Shown here: positions 7,843 to 14,269 of the stretch, in pieces
How positions within the stretch are numbered: position 1 is the first letter of the stretch
Layout of the letters: every line of letters starts with the position of its first letter
Assembly: GCA_002385805.1 (NCBI GenBank)
Contig: DGEF01000038.1
Coordinates: forward strand, 1 to 15,986
DNA from: Peptococcaceae bacterium UBA3933
Lineage (GTDB): Bacteria > Bacillota > Peptococcia > Peptococcales > BICA1-8
Reading direction: 5' to 3'
DNA: 15,986 nucleotides
Notes under the pieces: model-generated
Seen by the model: the letters and a program-made list of their open reading frames with translations, nothing else
Database searches by the model: none
Told to the model about the DNA's origin: nothing
Position numbers and translations under genes: made by a program

Positions 7843-8496
7843 ATGCAAGAAGAAAGAAAAGTAGGTCTAGTTAGTTATTTAGCACTTATTTTTGCAATTA
7901 TTTTCTTTTCAGGATTATTTGCTAAAGCTGCTGGCTGGCTAGGAGTATTTGATTTTACAGTTCTTAATGGTTCTTTTGGTAAAATATTGGGTGAAGGCGG
8001 AAAAGCCTTTGAATTCAGAGGTTCCGGTGGTTCCGGGGCTAAAGATGGTTTCCTATTTGCTTTAACTCTTGTTCCTACAGTAATGTTTGCTCTAGGTGTT
8101 GTAAATGTTGTTGAATATCTAGGTGCTTTAGAAGCTGCCAGACAATTACTGACACCCTTATTGAGACCAATTTTGGGAATACCAGGTTCTGCCGGTCTTG
8201 CTTTGATTGCTGCATTACAAAGTACAGATGCCGGTGCAGGTATGACCAAACTGCTTTATGAAAATGGCGAAATAGATGATAATGAACGTAGTGTTTTTGC
8301 TGCCTTCCAGTTTTCTGCAGGTGGTACTATAACTAACTTTTTCTCTTCAGGTGCGGCATTATTTACTTTGGCCAATGCAGACGGTAGTTTAGCCGTAACT
8401 ACACCCATGTTAATTCCTTTAGCCGTAATGTTTATTATGAAGGTTTTTGGTGCGAACGTAATGCGTTTCTATTTAAAAGCTACTTCTAAAAGGTAG
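7843..8496 (+). CDS. yjiH: YjiH-type nucleoside-recognition (Gate) domain membrane protein
   Basis: This is a 217-residue integral membrane protein with about five hydrophobic segments. Its conserved core, LTPLLRPILGIPGSAGLALI followed by ALQSTDAGAGMTKLLYENG, is typical of the YjiH subgroup of nucleoside-recognition/Gate domain proteins, which are related to the sporulation protein SpmA. The biochemical role of these proteins is not settled. They occur as a pair with YjiG and are thought to form a membrane transporter or gate. ATG 7843 follows AAAGGAGG at normal spacing. The gene opens a three-gene cluster with yjiG 30 bp downstream. The pairing with YjiG, and the lack of other sporulation genes nearby, favour YjiH over SpmA. 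Confidence 0.83.
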   Translation: MQEERKVGLVSYLALIFAIIFFSGLFAKAAGWLGVFDFTVLNGSFGKILGEGGKAFEFRGSGGSGAKDGFLFALTLVPTVMFALGVVNVVEYLGALEAARQLLTPLLRPILGIPGSAGLALIAALQSTDAGAGMTKLLYENGEIDDNERSVFAAFQFSAGGTITNFFSSGAALFTLANADGSLAVTTPMLIPLAVMFIMKVFGANVMRFYLKATSKR

Positions 8497-8526
8497 AAAT
8501 TTTAATTGGATATAGGAGGGGAGAAA

Positions 8527-8994
8527 ATGTCAACAGAAACAAAACAAAAGAAAATGATTACTGATGTTTTTGTGGAAGGTGCCCGCAAAGGTTGGAATTT
8601 AGGTGTAAATAACATCATCCCTAACGTTTTAATGGCTTTCGTTATTATTCATGTTTTAAATATAACCGGACTTCTGGCTTTATTAGGTAAGCTTTTTGCT
8701 CCAATTATGGCGGTCTTTGGTCTGCCTGGAGAGGCAGCTACAGTATTAATGGGTTCTTGGCTGTCTATGGGGGGCGGCGTAGGGGTTGCCGTAAGTTTAT
8801 TTAACGAAGGACTCCTTAACGGGACTCATTTGGCTATTTTAGCTCCGGCAATTTACTTGATGGGTTCTCAGATTCAGTACGCCGGTCGCCTTTTAGGTAC
8901 TGCTGATGTTAATAGCAGACATTATGGTATTTTATTTGCAATTTCTATTTTAAATGCTTTAATTGCCATGTTGATTATGCGTATTTTTGTGTAA
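8527..8994 (+). CDS. yjiG: YjiG-type membrane protein (SpmB-related)
   Basis: The 155-residue membrane protein (about four or five segments) strongly resembles E. coli YjiG in length and sequence pattern: FVEGARKGWNLGVNNIIPNV at the N-terminus, MAVFGLPGEAATVLMGSWLS in the middle, then SMGGGVGVAVSL, YLMGSQIQYAGRLLGTADVN and INALIAMLIMRIF-like ends. It is the expected partner of YjiH. ATG 8527 sits eight bases after GGAGG at 8514-8518. The in-frame TTG at 8506 lies upstream of that ribosome binding site and is rejected. The pair precedes an M20 amidohydrolase, which suggests that substrate entry is linked to hydrolysis. The substrate is unknown. Confidence 0.88.
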   Translation: MSTETKQKKMITDVFVEGARKGWNLGVNNIIPNVLMAFVIIHVLNITGLLALLGKLFAPIMAVFGLPGEAATVLMGSWLSMGGGVGVAVSLFNEGLLNGTHLAILAPAIYLMGSQIQYAGRLLGTADVNSRHYGILFAISILNALIAMLIMRIFV

Positions 8995-9032
8995 ATACAA
9001 ACTGTAGGGGAATAATAAAACAGGTAGTTTAC

Positions 9033-9065
9033 GAACGGGCAGTCTCATTAAGGGATTGCCTGTTC
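9033..9065 (+). other. Intercistronic hairpin between yjiG and the M20 gene
   Basis: A 12-bp stem (9033-9044 with 9054-9065, two G-T wobbles) has a 9-base loop and is followed by TTATAAAAC rather than a T-run. It could be a weak terminator, an RNA-processing site or a stability element. It lies 42 bases before the M20 start, so the M20 protein probably does not begin at the upstream TTG 9056, which falls in the right arm. Confidence 0.55.
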
Positions 9066-9106
9066 TTATAAAACTTATAAAATATATAGAAGGCAGGTGC
9101 TATAAA

Positions 9107-10231
9107 TTGGATTTGCTACAAACTATTGATACTAAAAAAGAAGAGATTTTTAAAGTTTATCATGATTTACACGCCATACCTGAAAAAGGGTGGCATGAAG
9201 TAAAAACTGCTAACTACATAAAAGAAGCTTTAGAAAAAGCAGGTTATGAAGTAACCGCCAATGTGAATGGAACTACCGGTGTAATTGGTGTTTTAAAAGG
9301 TAAAGAGCCGGGCCCTGTTTTTGCGGTAAGAGCAGATATGGATGCTTTAGTCTTTACTGTAGATGGTCAAGATGTTAATATGCACGCTTGTGGCCATGAT
9401 GCAAACAGCACTATGGTTTTAATGGCGGCTTTAGAAATTGCCCGGATTGGCTTAAAAAGAGGTACCTTAAAAATCGTTTTTCAACCGGCAGAAGAAGTTT
9501 TGGGTGGAGCTGAGGCAATGCTGGACAGTGGCCTTTTAGATGATGTAGATGAAATGATTAGTATTCATCTTCGTCCTATTCAAGAAGCCAGATTTGGTCA
9601 GGCAACACCTGCCCTCTGTCATGGAGCATCCAAAGTGGTAAAAGCTAAAGTCAAAGGATTAACTTCCCACGGTGCCCGGCCCCATTTAGGTATTAACGCT
9701 ATTGATGCCGCTGCGCAAATTGTTAATGCAATAAATGCAATTAAAATTGATCCTACTGTACCCCATTCTGTAAAAACTACTAAGTTAATGGCCGGTGGCA
9801 CGGCACATAACATTATCCCGGAAACAGCAGAGATGACCTTTGATTTACGTGCCCAAACAAATGAGGCTATGGAAGAAATGCTTCAAAAAACTATTACCGC
9901 TATTGAAAACGGGGCCAAATCAATTGGTGCAGAAGCAGAGGTGACTATAGTAGGTGGTGTACCAGGTGCAGACTTTGATGATGAGGTAGTAGCCAGAACT
10001 AAAAAAGCTATTGAGGCTGTTTTAGGTGAAGCAATGGATCCTATTATTACACCTGGTGGTGAAGATTTTCATTACTATAGTACAAAAGGTAAAATTAAAA
10101 CTGCCTATGTAGGACTGGGGGCTGATTTAACACCAGGATTACATTCAATGGATATGAAATTTAATTTAGATGCACTTGTTCACGGTACTAAAATTATAGC
10201 TTATGCTATCTATGACAGACTCATTGCTTAA
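9107..10231 (+). CDS. M20 family (M20D-like) amidohydrolase/peptidase
   Basis: This cytoplasmic two-zinc hydrolase has 374 residues and the full M20D ligand set. RADMDAL is at 75-81 and HACGHD at 93-98 (ligands C95 and H97). QPAEE is at 126-130 (E129 general base, E130 ligand). H154 and a final H346 complete the set. A dimerisation domain lies about 175-285. Relatives remove amino acids or acyl groups from N-acyl amino acids, hippurate or small peptides. The loop between RADMDAL and HACGHD is shorter than usual in M20D enzymes, so the substrate may differ. TTG 9107 follows AGGTG (9095-9099) by seven bases and gives the normal family N-terminus. It is clustered with yjiH-yjiG, which suggests it acts on what that pair handles. 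Confidence 0.9.
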   Translation: MDLLQTIDTKKEEIFKVYHDLHAIPEKGWHEVKTANYIKEALEKAGYEVTANVNGTTGVIGVLKGKEPGPVFAVRADMDALVFTVDGQDVNMHACGHDANSTMVLMAALEIARIGLKRGTLKIVFQPAEEVLGGAEAMLDSGLLDDVDEMISIHLRPIQEARFGQATPALCHGASKVVKAKVKGLTSHGARPHLGINAIDAAAQIVNAINAIKIDPTVPHSVKTTKLMAGGTAHNIIPETAEMTFDLRAQTNEAMEEMLQKTITAIENGAKSIGAEAEVTIVGGVPGADFDDEVVARTKKAIEAVLGEAMDPIITPGGEDFHYYSTKGKIKTAYVGLGADLTPGLHSMDMKFNLDALVHGTKIIAYAIYDRLIA

Positions 10232-10246
10232 TTAAATGCAAAAAGA

Positions 10247-10279
10247 AAAGCCTGTTGCCTTTTGGGCGCAGGCTTTTTT
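10247..10279. terminator. Bidirectional terminator after the M20 gene
   Basis: AAAGCCTG (10247-10254) pairs with CAGGCTTT (10269-10276), with a partly self-pairing loop. The plus strand ends in six T (10274-10279). The minus strand ends in TTTTCTTTTT, so it can also end the small ORF whose stop is at 10282. Confidence 0.9.
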
Positions 10280-10281
10280 AA

Positions 10282-10443
10282 CTATAACCTGGCATCATAT
10301 TCTTCAATAAGCTCATTAAGGAGTTTTTCTCTGAAATCACAACAATCATTTTCATCTTCTTTCTTATTGGGATAGTAGACATTAAAAACCTTTTCTTCTA
10401 GAGCTGTTTTTTGAGTTATCACTACAGTACTAATTGTTAACAC
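10282..10443 (-). CDS. Small hypothetical protein, start uncertain (possible ATT)
   Basis: I do not recognise this ORF. It has 53 codons if read from GTG 10443, is uninterrupted, and ends in TAG at 10282 just before a terminator usable on this strand. The product is lysine/glutamate rich and contains a Cys-Cys pair (NDCCDF) and a helical acidic end (EKLLNELIEEYDARL). The Shine-Dalgarno AGGGGGTG (10448-10441) includes the GTG itself, which is therefore a poor start. ATT at 10434 has ideal six-base spacing. The next GTG (10422) is 18 bases away. A real gene is supported by ribosome binding site, coding length and terminator together. A second small minus-strand ORF lies upstream. Confidence 0.55.
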   Translation of the reverse strand: MLTISTVVITQKTALEEKVFNVYYPNKKEDENDCCDFREKLLNELIEEYDARL

Positions 10444-10728
10444 CCCCTGGATGTTATTTTGAAAATTTGTACAATTAACAATAGGAAAAGTAGATAGTAT
10501 ATTATATTCATATTATACCGTTTTTTAACAAGAATAGTATATAAAATTCACAAATTACAAAAATATTAGAATTTTATAGATAATTATTTATGAATATTTG
10601 AGGGATGAATATTTAATAATTTAATTGTTGGACAATTTTAAGGGGATGTTATTATGGTGGGAATAAAGGAAGTCTAAAAGGGTAGTAGACTTAATTTCAT
10701 GGAGCGTTAACAATAGAAGGTTATCAAC
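10444..10728. other. AT-rich intergenic region
   Basis: I see no protein gene here. AAGTCTA (10670-10676) and TAGACTT (10686-10692) form a 7-bp hairpin without a clear T-run, about 37 bp past the stop of the 62-aa minus-strand ORF. A TATAAT hexamer for the minus strand has only a poorly spaced -35 partner. Confidence 0.5.
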
Positions 10729-10917
10729 TTAAATGGAAACCGGTGGTGGTTTAAATTTTGCCGAAAAAGAATAATCTGTTTCTATTTTTCCTAATTTAAT
10801 TTGGCGAATAGCTTCTTGAACCAATATTTCTTCACCTGTATCTAGTATGATTACCGCATTTTCCCCTTCCTTACCCCTACCTGCATAAACAATTCTTTTT
10901 TTAGGCTTAGACAACAT
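10729..10917 (-). CDS. Small conserved-type hypothetical protein (DUF3892-like)
   Basis: The 62-residue basic protein has the pattern RIVYAGRGKEGENAVIILDT, then GEEILVQEAIRQIKLGKIET. A short beta-strand pair, a Gly turn and an EAI-helix-GKI segment recall the DUF3892 family, but I rate that as tentative. Its reality rests on the perfect Shine-Dalgarno AGGAGGTG (10932-10925), seven bases before ATG 10917. It is divergent from marR, from which 204 bp separate it. A TATAAT box (10998-10993) with TTGAGT (11023-11018) at 19-bp spacing is a weak promoter candidate. No function can be assigned. Confidence 0.68.
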   Translation of the reverse strand: MLSKPKKRIVYAGRGKEGENAVIILDTGEEILVQEAIRQIKLGKIETDYSFSAKFKPPPVSI

Positions 10918-11058
10918 GCTTATTCACCTCCTTTTTTTAATTTACCACTTTAGTTAGCTGAAGCATTGCAAGTAATAGTTGGTTCTATTTTTATTATATA
11001 ACAAAATGTGAAAAAAGACTCAAAATTTCCAAAAATATCTATATTTCCATTTATATTC

Positions 11059-11087
11059 TTGACAAAATAGTTAATTAGGTTTATTAT
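11059..11087 (+). promoter_or_regulatory. Sigma-A type promoter of the marR operon
   Basis: TTGACA (11059-11064), a 17-bp spacer and TATTAT (11082-11087) match the housekeeping consensus closely. Transcription should start near 11094, about 28 bases before the marR ATG. Confidence 0.82.
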
Positions 11088-11092
11088 TAAGT

Positions 11093-11106
11093 AAATTAAT
11101 TAATTT
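11093..11106. promoter_or_regulatory. Candidate MarR operator palindrome
   Basis: AAATTAATTAATTT is a perfect 14-bp palindrome that overlaps the predicted transcription start of the marR operon. MarR-type repressors commonly autoregulate by binding AT-rich palindromes at this position. In such AT-rich DNA a chance match is possible. Confidence 0.45.
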
Positions 11107-11121
11107 TTAGGGGCATGGTAT

Positions 11122-11568
11122 ATGGACATTCAGGAAAAAAGAAAAAAGATTATTCAGTTAGACTTTTTGTTACAGCAAATAGCTAAAGAAAACAATTGTC
11201 GCTTACAAAATATTTTGCCGAAAAACATTACCTTGACCCAGTACTTTCTCTTATCAATTATTAAAAATAACCCCAATTGCAAAGCTGCCGATATTGCTAA
11301 TTTATTGAATATTTCTCCGGCGGCAATTACCTATATGATTGACAAACTTTATAAAAATAACTGGCTGGAGAGAATCAGGAATGAAGAGGATCGAAGGGTT
11401 GTTTGGTTGAAACTGACGGAAAGTGGAGAAAAAATCTTGTTGGAGGTAGAAAAAAGAAAGGTTGATCTAGCCTTAGAATGTTTTAAAAACACTAGTGATG
11501 AAGAAATTGATTTTTTACTGAGTATATTAGCAAAAGTTTTGGATAGCCAGCAAAAGACCGAAGGGTAA
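11122..11568 (+). CDS. MarR family transcriptional regulator
   Basis: The 148-residue protein has the MarR layout: an N-terminal dimerisation helix, a winged helix-turn-helix (about 45-110) and a long C-terminal helix. The helix-turn-helix reads CKAADIANLLNISPAAITYM and the wing reads EDRRVVWLKLTESG, both characteristic of the family. ATG 11122 follows AGGGG (11109-11113). The strong promoter and the palindrome just upstream point to autorepression. A membrane-bound YHS-like protein lies 24 bp downstream in the same transcript, and a DMT exporter follows after a terminator. The inducer is unknown. Neither a redox-type cysteine pair nor a known ligand motif stands out (cysteines are scattered). 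Confidence 0.9.
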   Translation: MDIQEKRKKIIQLDFLLQQIAKENNCRLQNILPKNITLTQYFLLSIIKNNPNCKAADIANLLNISPAAITYMIDKLYKNNWLERIRNEEDRRVVWLKLTESGEKILLEVEKRKVDLALECFKNTSDEEIDFLLSILAKVLDSQQKTEG

Positions 11569-11592
11569 AATATTTTTAAAGGAGAGTTAAAT

Positions 11593-11925
11593 ATGGAAAT
11601 CTTAGCTGGTATTTTAAATTTCTTTTTGTTTCTCTTTATATTTAACATTATGTTTAGTTTAGTTAGTTTTGCTTTAAACATTTATCGAAACAGAGAAACC
11701 GCTAAGAAATTGGAAAGTGAAATAAAAGCGAAAGTAGCTGCTAACAATCAAGAACATGAAGTGCAGGAGATGGTTATAGACGAGGTATGCGGAGCAGAGC
11801 TCCCTAAAGATAAAGCTTATATCTTAACCCAGGAAAATGGCACAAAGAAATATTTTTGCAGTTGGGAATGTCGCCAGCGGTATATACAGGACAATTTGCT
11901 ACAGGAAAAAATGCTTCCTCAGTAA
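11593..11925 (+). CDS. Membrane-anchored YHS/TRASH-like metal-binding protein
   Basis: This 110-residue protein has one long hydrophobic segment (about 5-30), a charged coiled linker (30-60), and a small C-terminal cysteine domain. That domain reads DEVCGAELP (63-71), then YFCSWECRQRY (87-97), with cysteines C66, C89 and C93. The VCG...YFCS..C pattern is that of YHS/TRASH modules, small domains thought to bind metals such as copper or zinc. With the positive linker, the domain is probably cytoplasmic. AAAGGAG precedes ATG 11593. The gene follows marR by 24 bp and ends inside a terminator hairpin. A metal-sensing or metal-handling role is inference. Confidence 0.8.
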   Translation: MEILAGILNFFLFLFIFNIMFSLVSFALNIYRNRETAKKLESEIKAKVAANNQEHEVQEMVIDEVCGAELPKDKAYILTQENGTKKYFCSWECRQRYIQDNLLQEKMLPQ

Positions 11926-11938
11926 GGAAGCATTTTTT
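11906..11938 (+). terminator. Rho-independent terminator of the marR operon
   Basis: Fourteen perfect base pairs (11906-11919 with 11925-11938) close a 5-base loop, and the right arm ends in six T. The left arm overlaps the last codons of the YHS-like gene. The A-run on the other side would let it work on the minus strand too. Confidence 0.92.
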
Positions 11939-11989
11939 ATGATATAATTAAATAATATGGTTAATGACACAAAAAGAAAGGGTATATAT

Positions 11990-12892
11990 ATGACTAACAT
12001 GAAACAGAACAGTGCTGTTTTAATGGTTTTACTTGCGGCAATGCTGTGGGGTACAACAGGTACTGCCCAGGCTTTGGCACCTCCAGGTGCTACTCCTTTG
12101 GCAGTAGGTACGGTTCGTTTGACTTTTGGGGGGTTAATTCTTTTATGTTTAACCCTAATTAGAGGCTCTTTCCGAGAATTAGGAAAAAATTGGCCATGGG
12201 CGACAACCTTAATAGCTTCTTTATGCATTGCTTTTTTTCAACCCTTTTTCTTTGCCGGTGTAGCCAGGACAGGGGTGGCGGTAGGTACAATAGTAGCTAT
12301 TAGCAGTTCACCGGTATTTGCCGGAATATTAGGTTATTTCGTGCGAAAAGAAAAACCTGCCGGCCGGTGGTTTGTGGCCACAGGGCTGGCTATTTTCGGA
12401 AATTTTCTCTTATTGCTCTCAGGTAGCACTATTAATATTAATATATTGGGAATATTATTGTCACTGGTTGCCGGTTTTGCTTATGCTTCCTATTCTGTAG
12501 CCAGCAAAAAACTTTTAGAAACTTATCCTGTGGAATTGGTAGTGGGAGTTGTTGTTTCTTTAGGAGGAATAATCATTTCTCCTCTCTTATTTTTTAATGA
12601 TTTAAATTGGTTGGCAAGCCCTCGTGGTTTAGCGGTGAGTATGCATTTGGGGTTATTTACCATAGCCGTTGCCTATTCCCTATATAATCGTGGCTTAACA
12701 AAAATAGCCGTAGCTAATGCGGTTACTTTAACTTTAGCCGAGCCCCTTGTTGCGGCAATCCTGGGAATTTTTCTTTTAGGTGAAGATATCAATCTTTTAT
12801 CCGGATTGGGTATCAGCATGTTATTTCTAGGCATGCTGGTCTTATCAGTAAGTTTGCAGCTTAACTCAAAAAAATACATGTTGAAAGTCTAA
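11990..12892 (+). CDS. DMT superfamily (EamA) transporter
   Basis: The protein has 300 residues and about ten transmembrane segments in two EamA repeats, the normal drug/metabolite transporter size. AMLWGTTGTAQALAPPGATPL begins the first repeat (position about 15-35, given as a region). LGILLSLVAGFAYASYSVAS begins the second. NAVTLTLAEPLVAAILGIFL is the typical last-repeat motif. Family members export amino acids, drugs or other metabolites; the substrate cannot be predicted. ATG 11990 follows AAAGG (11978-11982) by seven bases. An in-frame ATG at 11957 has no ribosome binding site and is rejected. It follows the marR operon terminator, so it needs its own promoter; a lone TATAAT (11943-11948) is visible. 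Confidence 0.88.
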   Translation: MTNMKQNSAVLMVLLAAMLWGTTGTAQALAPPGATPLAVGTVRLTFGGLILLCLTLIRGSFRELGKNWPWATTLIASLCIAFFQPFFFAGVARTGVAVGTIVAISSSPVFAGILGYFVRKEKPAGRWFVATGLAIFGNFLLLLSGSTININILGILLSLVAGFAYASYSVASKKLLETYPVELVVGVVVSLGGIIISPLLFFNDLNWLASPRGLAVSMHLGLFTIAVAYSLYNRGLTKIAVANAVTLTLAEPLVAAILGIFLLGEDINLLSGLGISMLFLGMLVLSVSLQLNSKKYMLKV

Positions 12893-12929
12893 TTGGAAAA
12901 AATTTATCAATACTTTTTTCAAAAAATAC

Positions 12930-12958
12930 TTGCCCAACTTCTTAAGAAAGAATATAAT
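12930..12958 (+). promoter_or_regulatory. Sigma-A type promoter of the pyr operon
   Basis: TTGCCC (12930-12935), a 17-bp spacer and TATAAT (12953-12958) give a start near 12965, about 15 bases before the PyrR-binding element. The spacer contains the palindrome TTCTTAAGAA. Confidence 0.8.
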
Positions 12959-12978
12959 TAGAAAAAATAAATATGGTG

Positions 12979-13012
12979 TCCCTTTAAATCGGTCCTGTGA
13001 GGCCGGCAAGGA
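12979..13012 (+). promoter_or_regulatory. PyrR-binding anti-antiterminator element
   Basis: The core GGTCCTGTGAGGCC with flanking CCCTTTAAATC and GGCAAGGA matches the pyr leader binding loop known from Bacillus. CGGTC (12990-12994) pairs with GGCCG (13001-13005) around the CTGTGA loop, and CCTT (12981-12984) pairs with AAGG (13008-13011). In the known mechanism PyrR with UMP stabilises this loop, so the terminator downstream can form. pyrR itself is not in this window. Confidence 0.9.
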
Positions 13013-13133
13013 ACAATTGTTACAGTTAATTTAGGTTGAGGTTTAGGTTAAGCAGAGGTTAAAATTATTTAATACCTTAGTCTGGGCTAAGCTAACCTTG
13101 GCTTAATTTATAACTTGTGCGCATTTTTGCCGG
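13003..13133 (+). promoter_or_regulatory. Antiterminator of the pyr leader
   Basis: CCGGCAA (13003-13009, in the right arm of the PyrR loop) is complementary to TTGCCGG (13127-13133, left arm of the terminator). Between them a 14-position helix with two mismatches (13048-13061 with 13093-13106) and an inner CTTAG/CTAAG hairpin (13076-13091) bring the arms together. The structures are mutually exclusive, as attenuation requires. Confidence 0.72.
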
Positions 13134-13155
13134 GTCATAGTGACCCGGCTTTTTT
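13129..13155 (+). terminator. pyr attenuator terminator
   Basis: GCCGGGTCA (13129-13137) pairs perfectly with TGACCCGGC (13141-13149) over a 3-base loop and is followed by six T. It lies 178 bp before the pyrB start codon. When UMP is high, transcription should stop here. Confidence 0.93.
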
Positions 13156-13179
13156 AATGATCTTGGGTCACAAAATAAA

Positions 13180-13275
13180 CCACGGATTAACACGAATAAA
13201 CACAGATGAACAGGAAACTCAACCTTAACCTTTGCCGTCAGGCGAATTATTAGTGTAATTTTTGTTAATCCGCGG
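13180..13275. repeat. Composite intergenic repeat module, pyrB copy
   Basis: The module is bounded by an inverted repeat, CCACGGATTAACA (13180-13192) and TGTTAATCCGCGG (13263-13275), matching at 12 of 13 positions. Inside are AACACGAATAAACACAGATG, an AACCTTAACC block and a GCC-type hairpin (13231-13246). ATTAGTGT...TGTTAATCC then aligns with 15749-15771. It sits between the attenuator terminator and the pyrB ribosome binding site. Confidence 0.7.
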
Positions 13276-13287
13276 ATAATAAATCTA

Positions 13288-13314
13288 GTCATTAGCTACA
13301 AAAACTAGCTACTA
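13288..13314 (+). repeat. GYCACTA-type heptamer tandem repeat, copy C
   Basis: GTCATTA, GCTACAA, a 6-base unit AAACTA and GCTACTA form a more degenerate copy. It ends just before AAAGGAGG of pyrB. Confidence 0.65.
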
Positions 13315-13333
13315 ATTAAAGGAGGTTTTGCCT

Positions 13334-14269
13334 ATGGGGATTAAAGTGAAGGACTTAATCAGCATGTCTGACCTGAGTGTTGCAGAAATGAAAGAGATAT
13401 TGACTAACGCCAAAGCCATGAAAGAAATTTTGAAACGAGACATTAAAAAAGTACCTACCTTAAGAGGAAGGGTCATCATTAACCTGTTTTATGAAAACAG
13501 TACTCGCACTAGGACTTCCTTTGAACTTGCCGGCAAATACATGGGAGCTGATGTGATTAACATTAATGTAAGTACCAGTAGTGTAGCCAAGGGGGAGAGT
13601 TTGCTGGATACGGCTAAAACCCTGGACAGTATGGGTGCTGATGTTGTGGTCATGCGTCACCCGGCCAGTGGGGCTCATCATTTGTTGGGACAAGCCGTAA
13701 AAGCTCGTGTCATTAACGCAGGGGATGGTGCCCATGAACACCCTACCCAGGCCCTCTTGGATTTATACACCATGCTGGAATACAAACAAGATTTACAAGG
13801 AAGAAAAGTAGCAATTATCGGTGATATTCTCCATAGTCGGGTAGCACGTTCAAATATTCTGGGATTAAATGCTTTTGGTGCTCAGGTATGGGTATGCGGT
13901 CCTCCTACTTTAATGCCCGCCCGTATTGAGGACTTAGGGGTTAATGTTACCTACAAGATGGAAGAAGCCCTGGCAGACGCTGATGTAATAATGATGCTGC
14001 GGATTCAATTGGAGAGGCAGAAAAAAGGACTATTTCCTTCAATTAGAGAGTACGCTAAATTCTATGGTTTAAATAAAAGAAAGCTGGCCTTAGCGAAAAG
14101 AGATGCTTTGGTAATGCATCCTGGACCTATGAACCGGGGCGTAGAGATTACCGCTGAAGTGGCAGAATGCTGTCAGGCTGTTATTGAGGAACAGGTAACT
14201 AATGGTGTGGCTGTCCGGATGGCTCTTTTATACAGCATGGGAGGAGTGAAAACCAATGTTATTGCTTAA
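13334..14269 (+). CDS. pyrB: Aspartate carbamoyltransferase catalytic subunit
   Basis: The enzyme joins carbamoyl phosphate and L-aspartate to make N-carbamoyl-L-aspartate, the committed step of pyrimidine synthesis. The family motifs are present: the carbamoyl-phosphate loop STRTRTSFE (56-64), the SSVAKGESLLDT loop, HEHPTQALLDLY, and HPGPMNRGVEI near the C-terminus. Its 311 residues are the normal length. ATG 13334 follows AAAGGAGG (13318-13325) by eight bases. An in-frame TTG at 13328 is only two bases from it and is rejected. No pyrI regulatory subunit is nearby, as is usual in Firmicutes. Control is by the PyrR-type attenuator upstream. pyrC overlaps its last codons. Confidence 0.97.
   Translation: MGIKVKDLISMSDLSVAEMKEILTNAKAMKEILKRDIKKVPTLRGRVIINLFYENSTRTRTSFELAGKYMGADVININVSTSSVAKGESLLDTAKTLDSMGADVVVMRHPASGAHHLLGQAVKARVINAGDGAHEHPTQALLDLYTMLEYKQDLQGRKVAIIGDILHSRVARSNILGLNAFGAQVWVCGPPTLMPARIEDLGVNVTYKMEEALADADVIMMLRIQLERQKKGLFPSIREYAKFYGLNKRKLALAKRDALVMHPGPMNRGVEITAEVAECCQAVIEEQVTNGVAVRMALLYSMGGVKTNVIA

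Noticed and set aside
7843..8994. Spore maturation genes spmA-spmB
   Set aside because: The proteins are related, but the YjiG-like sequence (155 aa, GLPGEAATVL and YLMGSQIQYAGR) and the adjoining amidohydrolase fit yjiH-yjiG better.
9056..9106. Upstream TTG start (9056) for the M20 gene
   Set aside because: It lies in the right arm of a hairpin and has no ribosome binding site. The extra 17 residues do not fit the family N-terminus, whereas TTG 9107 has both a ribosome binding site and fit.
10641..10678. Short plus-strand ORF after AAGGGGATG
   Set aside because: The start ATGGTGGGAATAAAGG runs into a stop after seven codons, too short to support as a gene.
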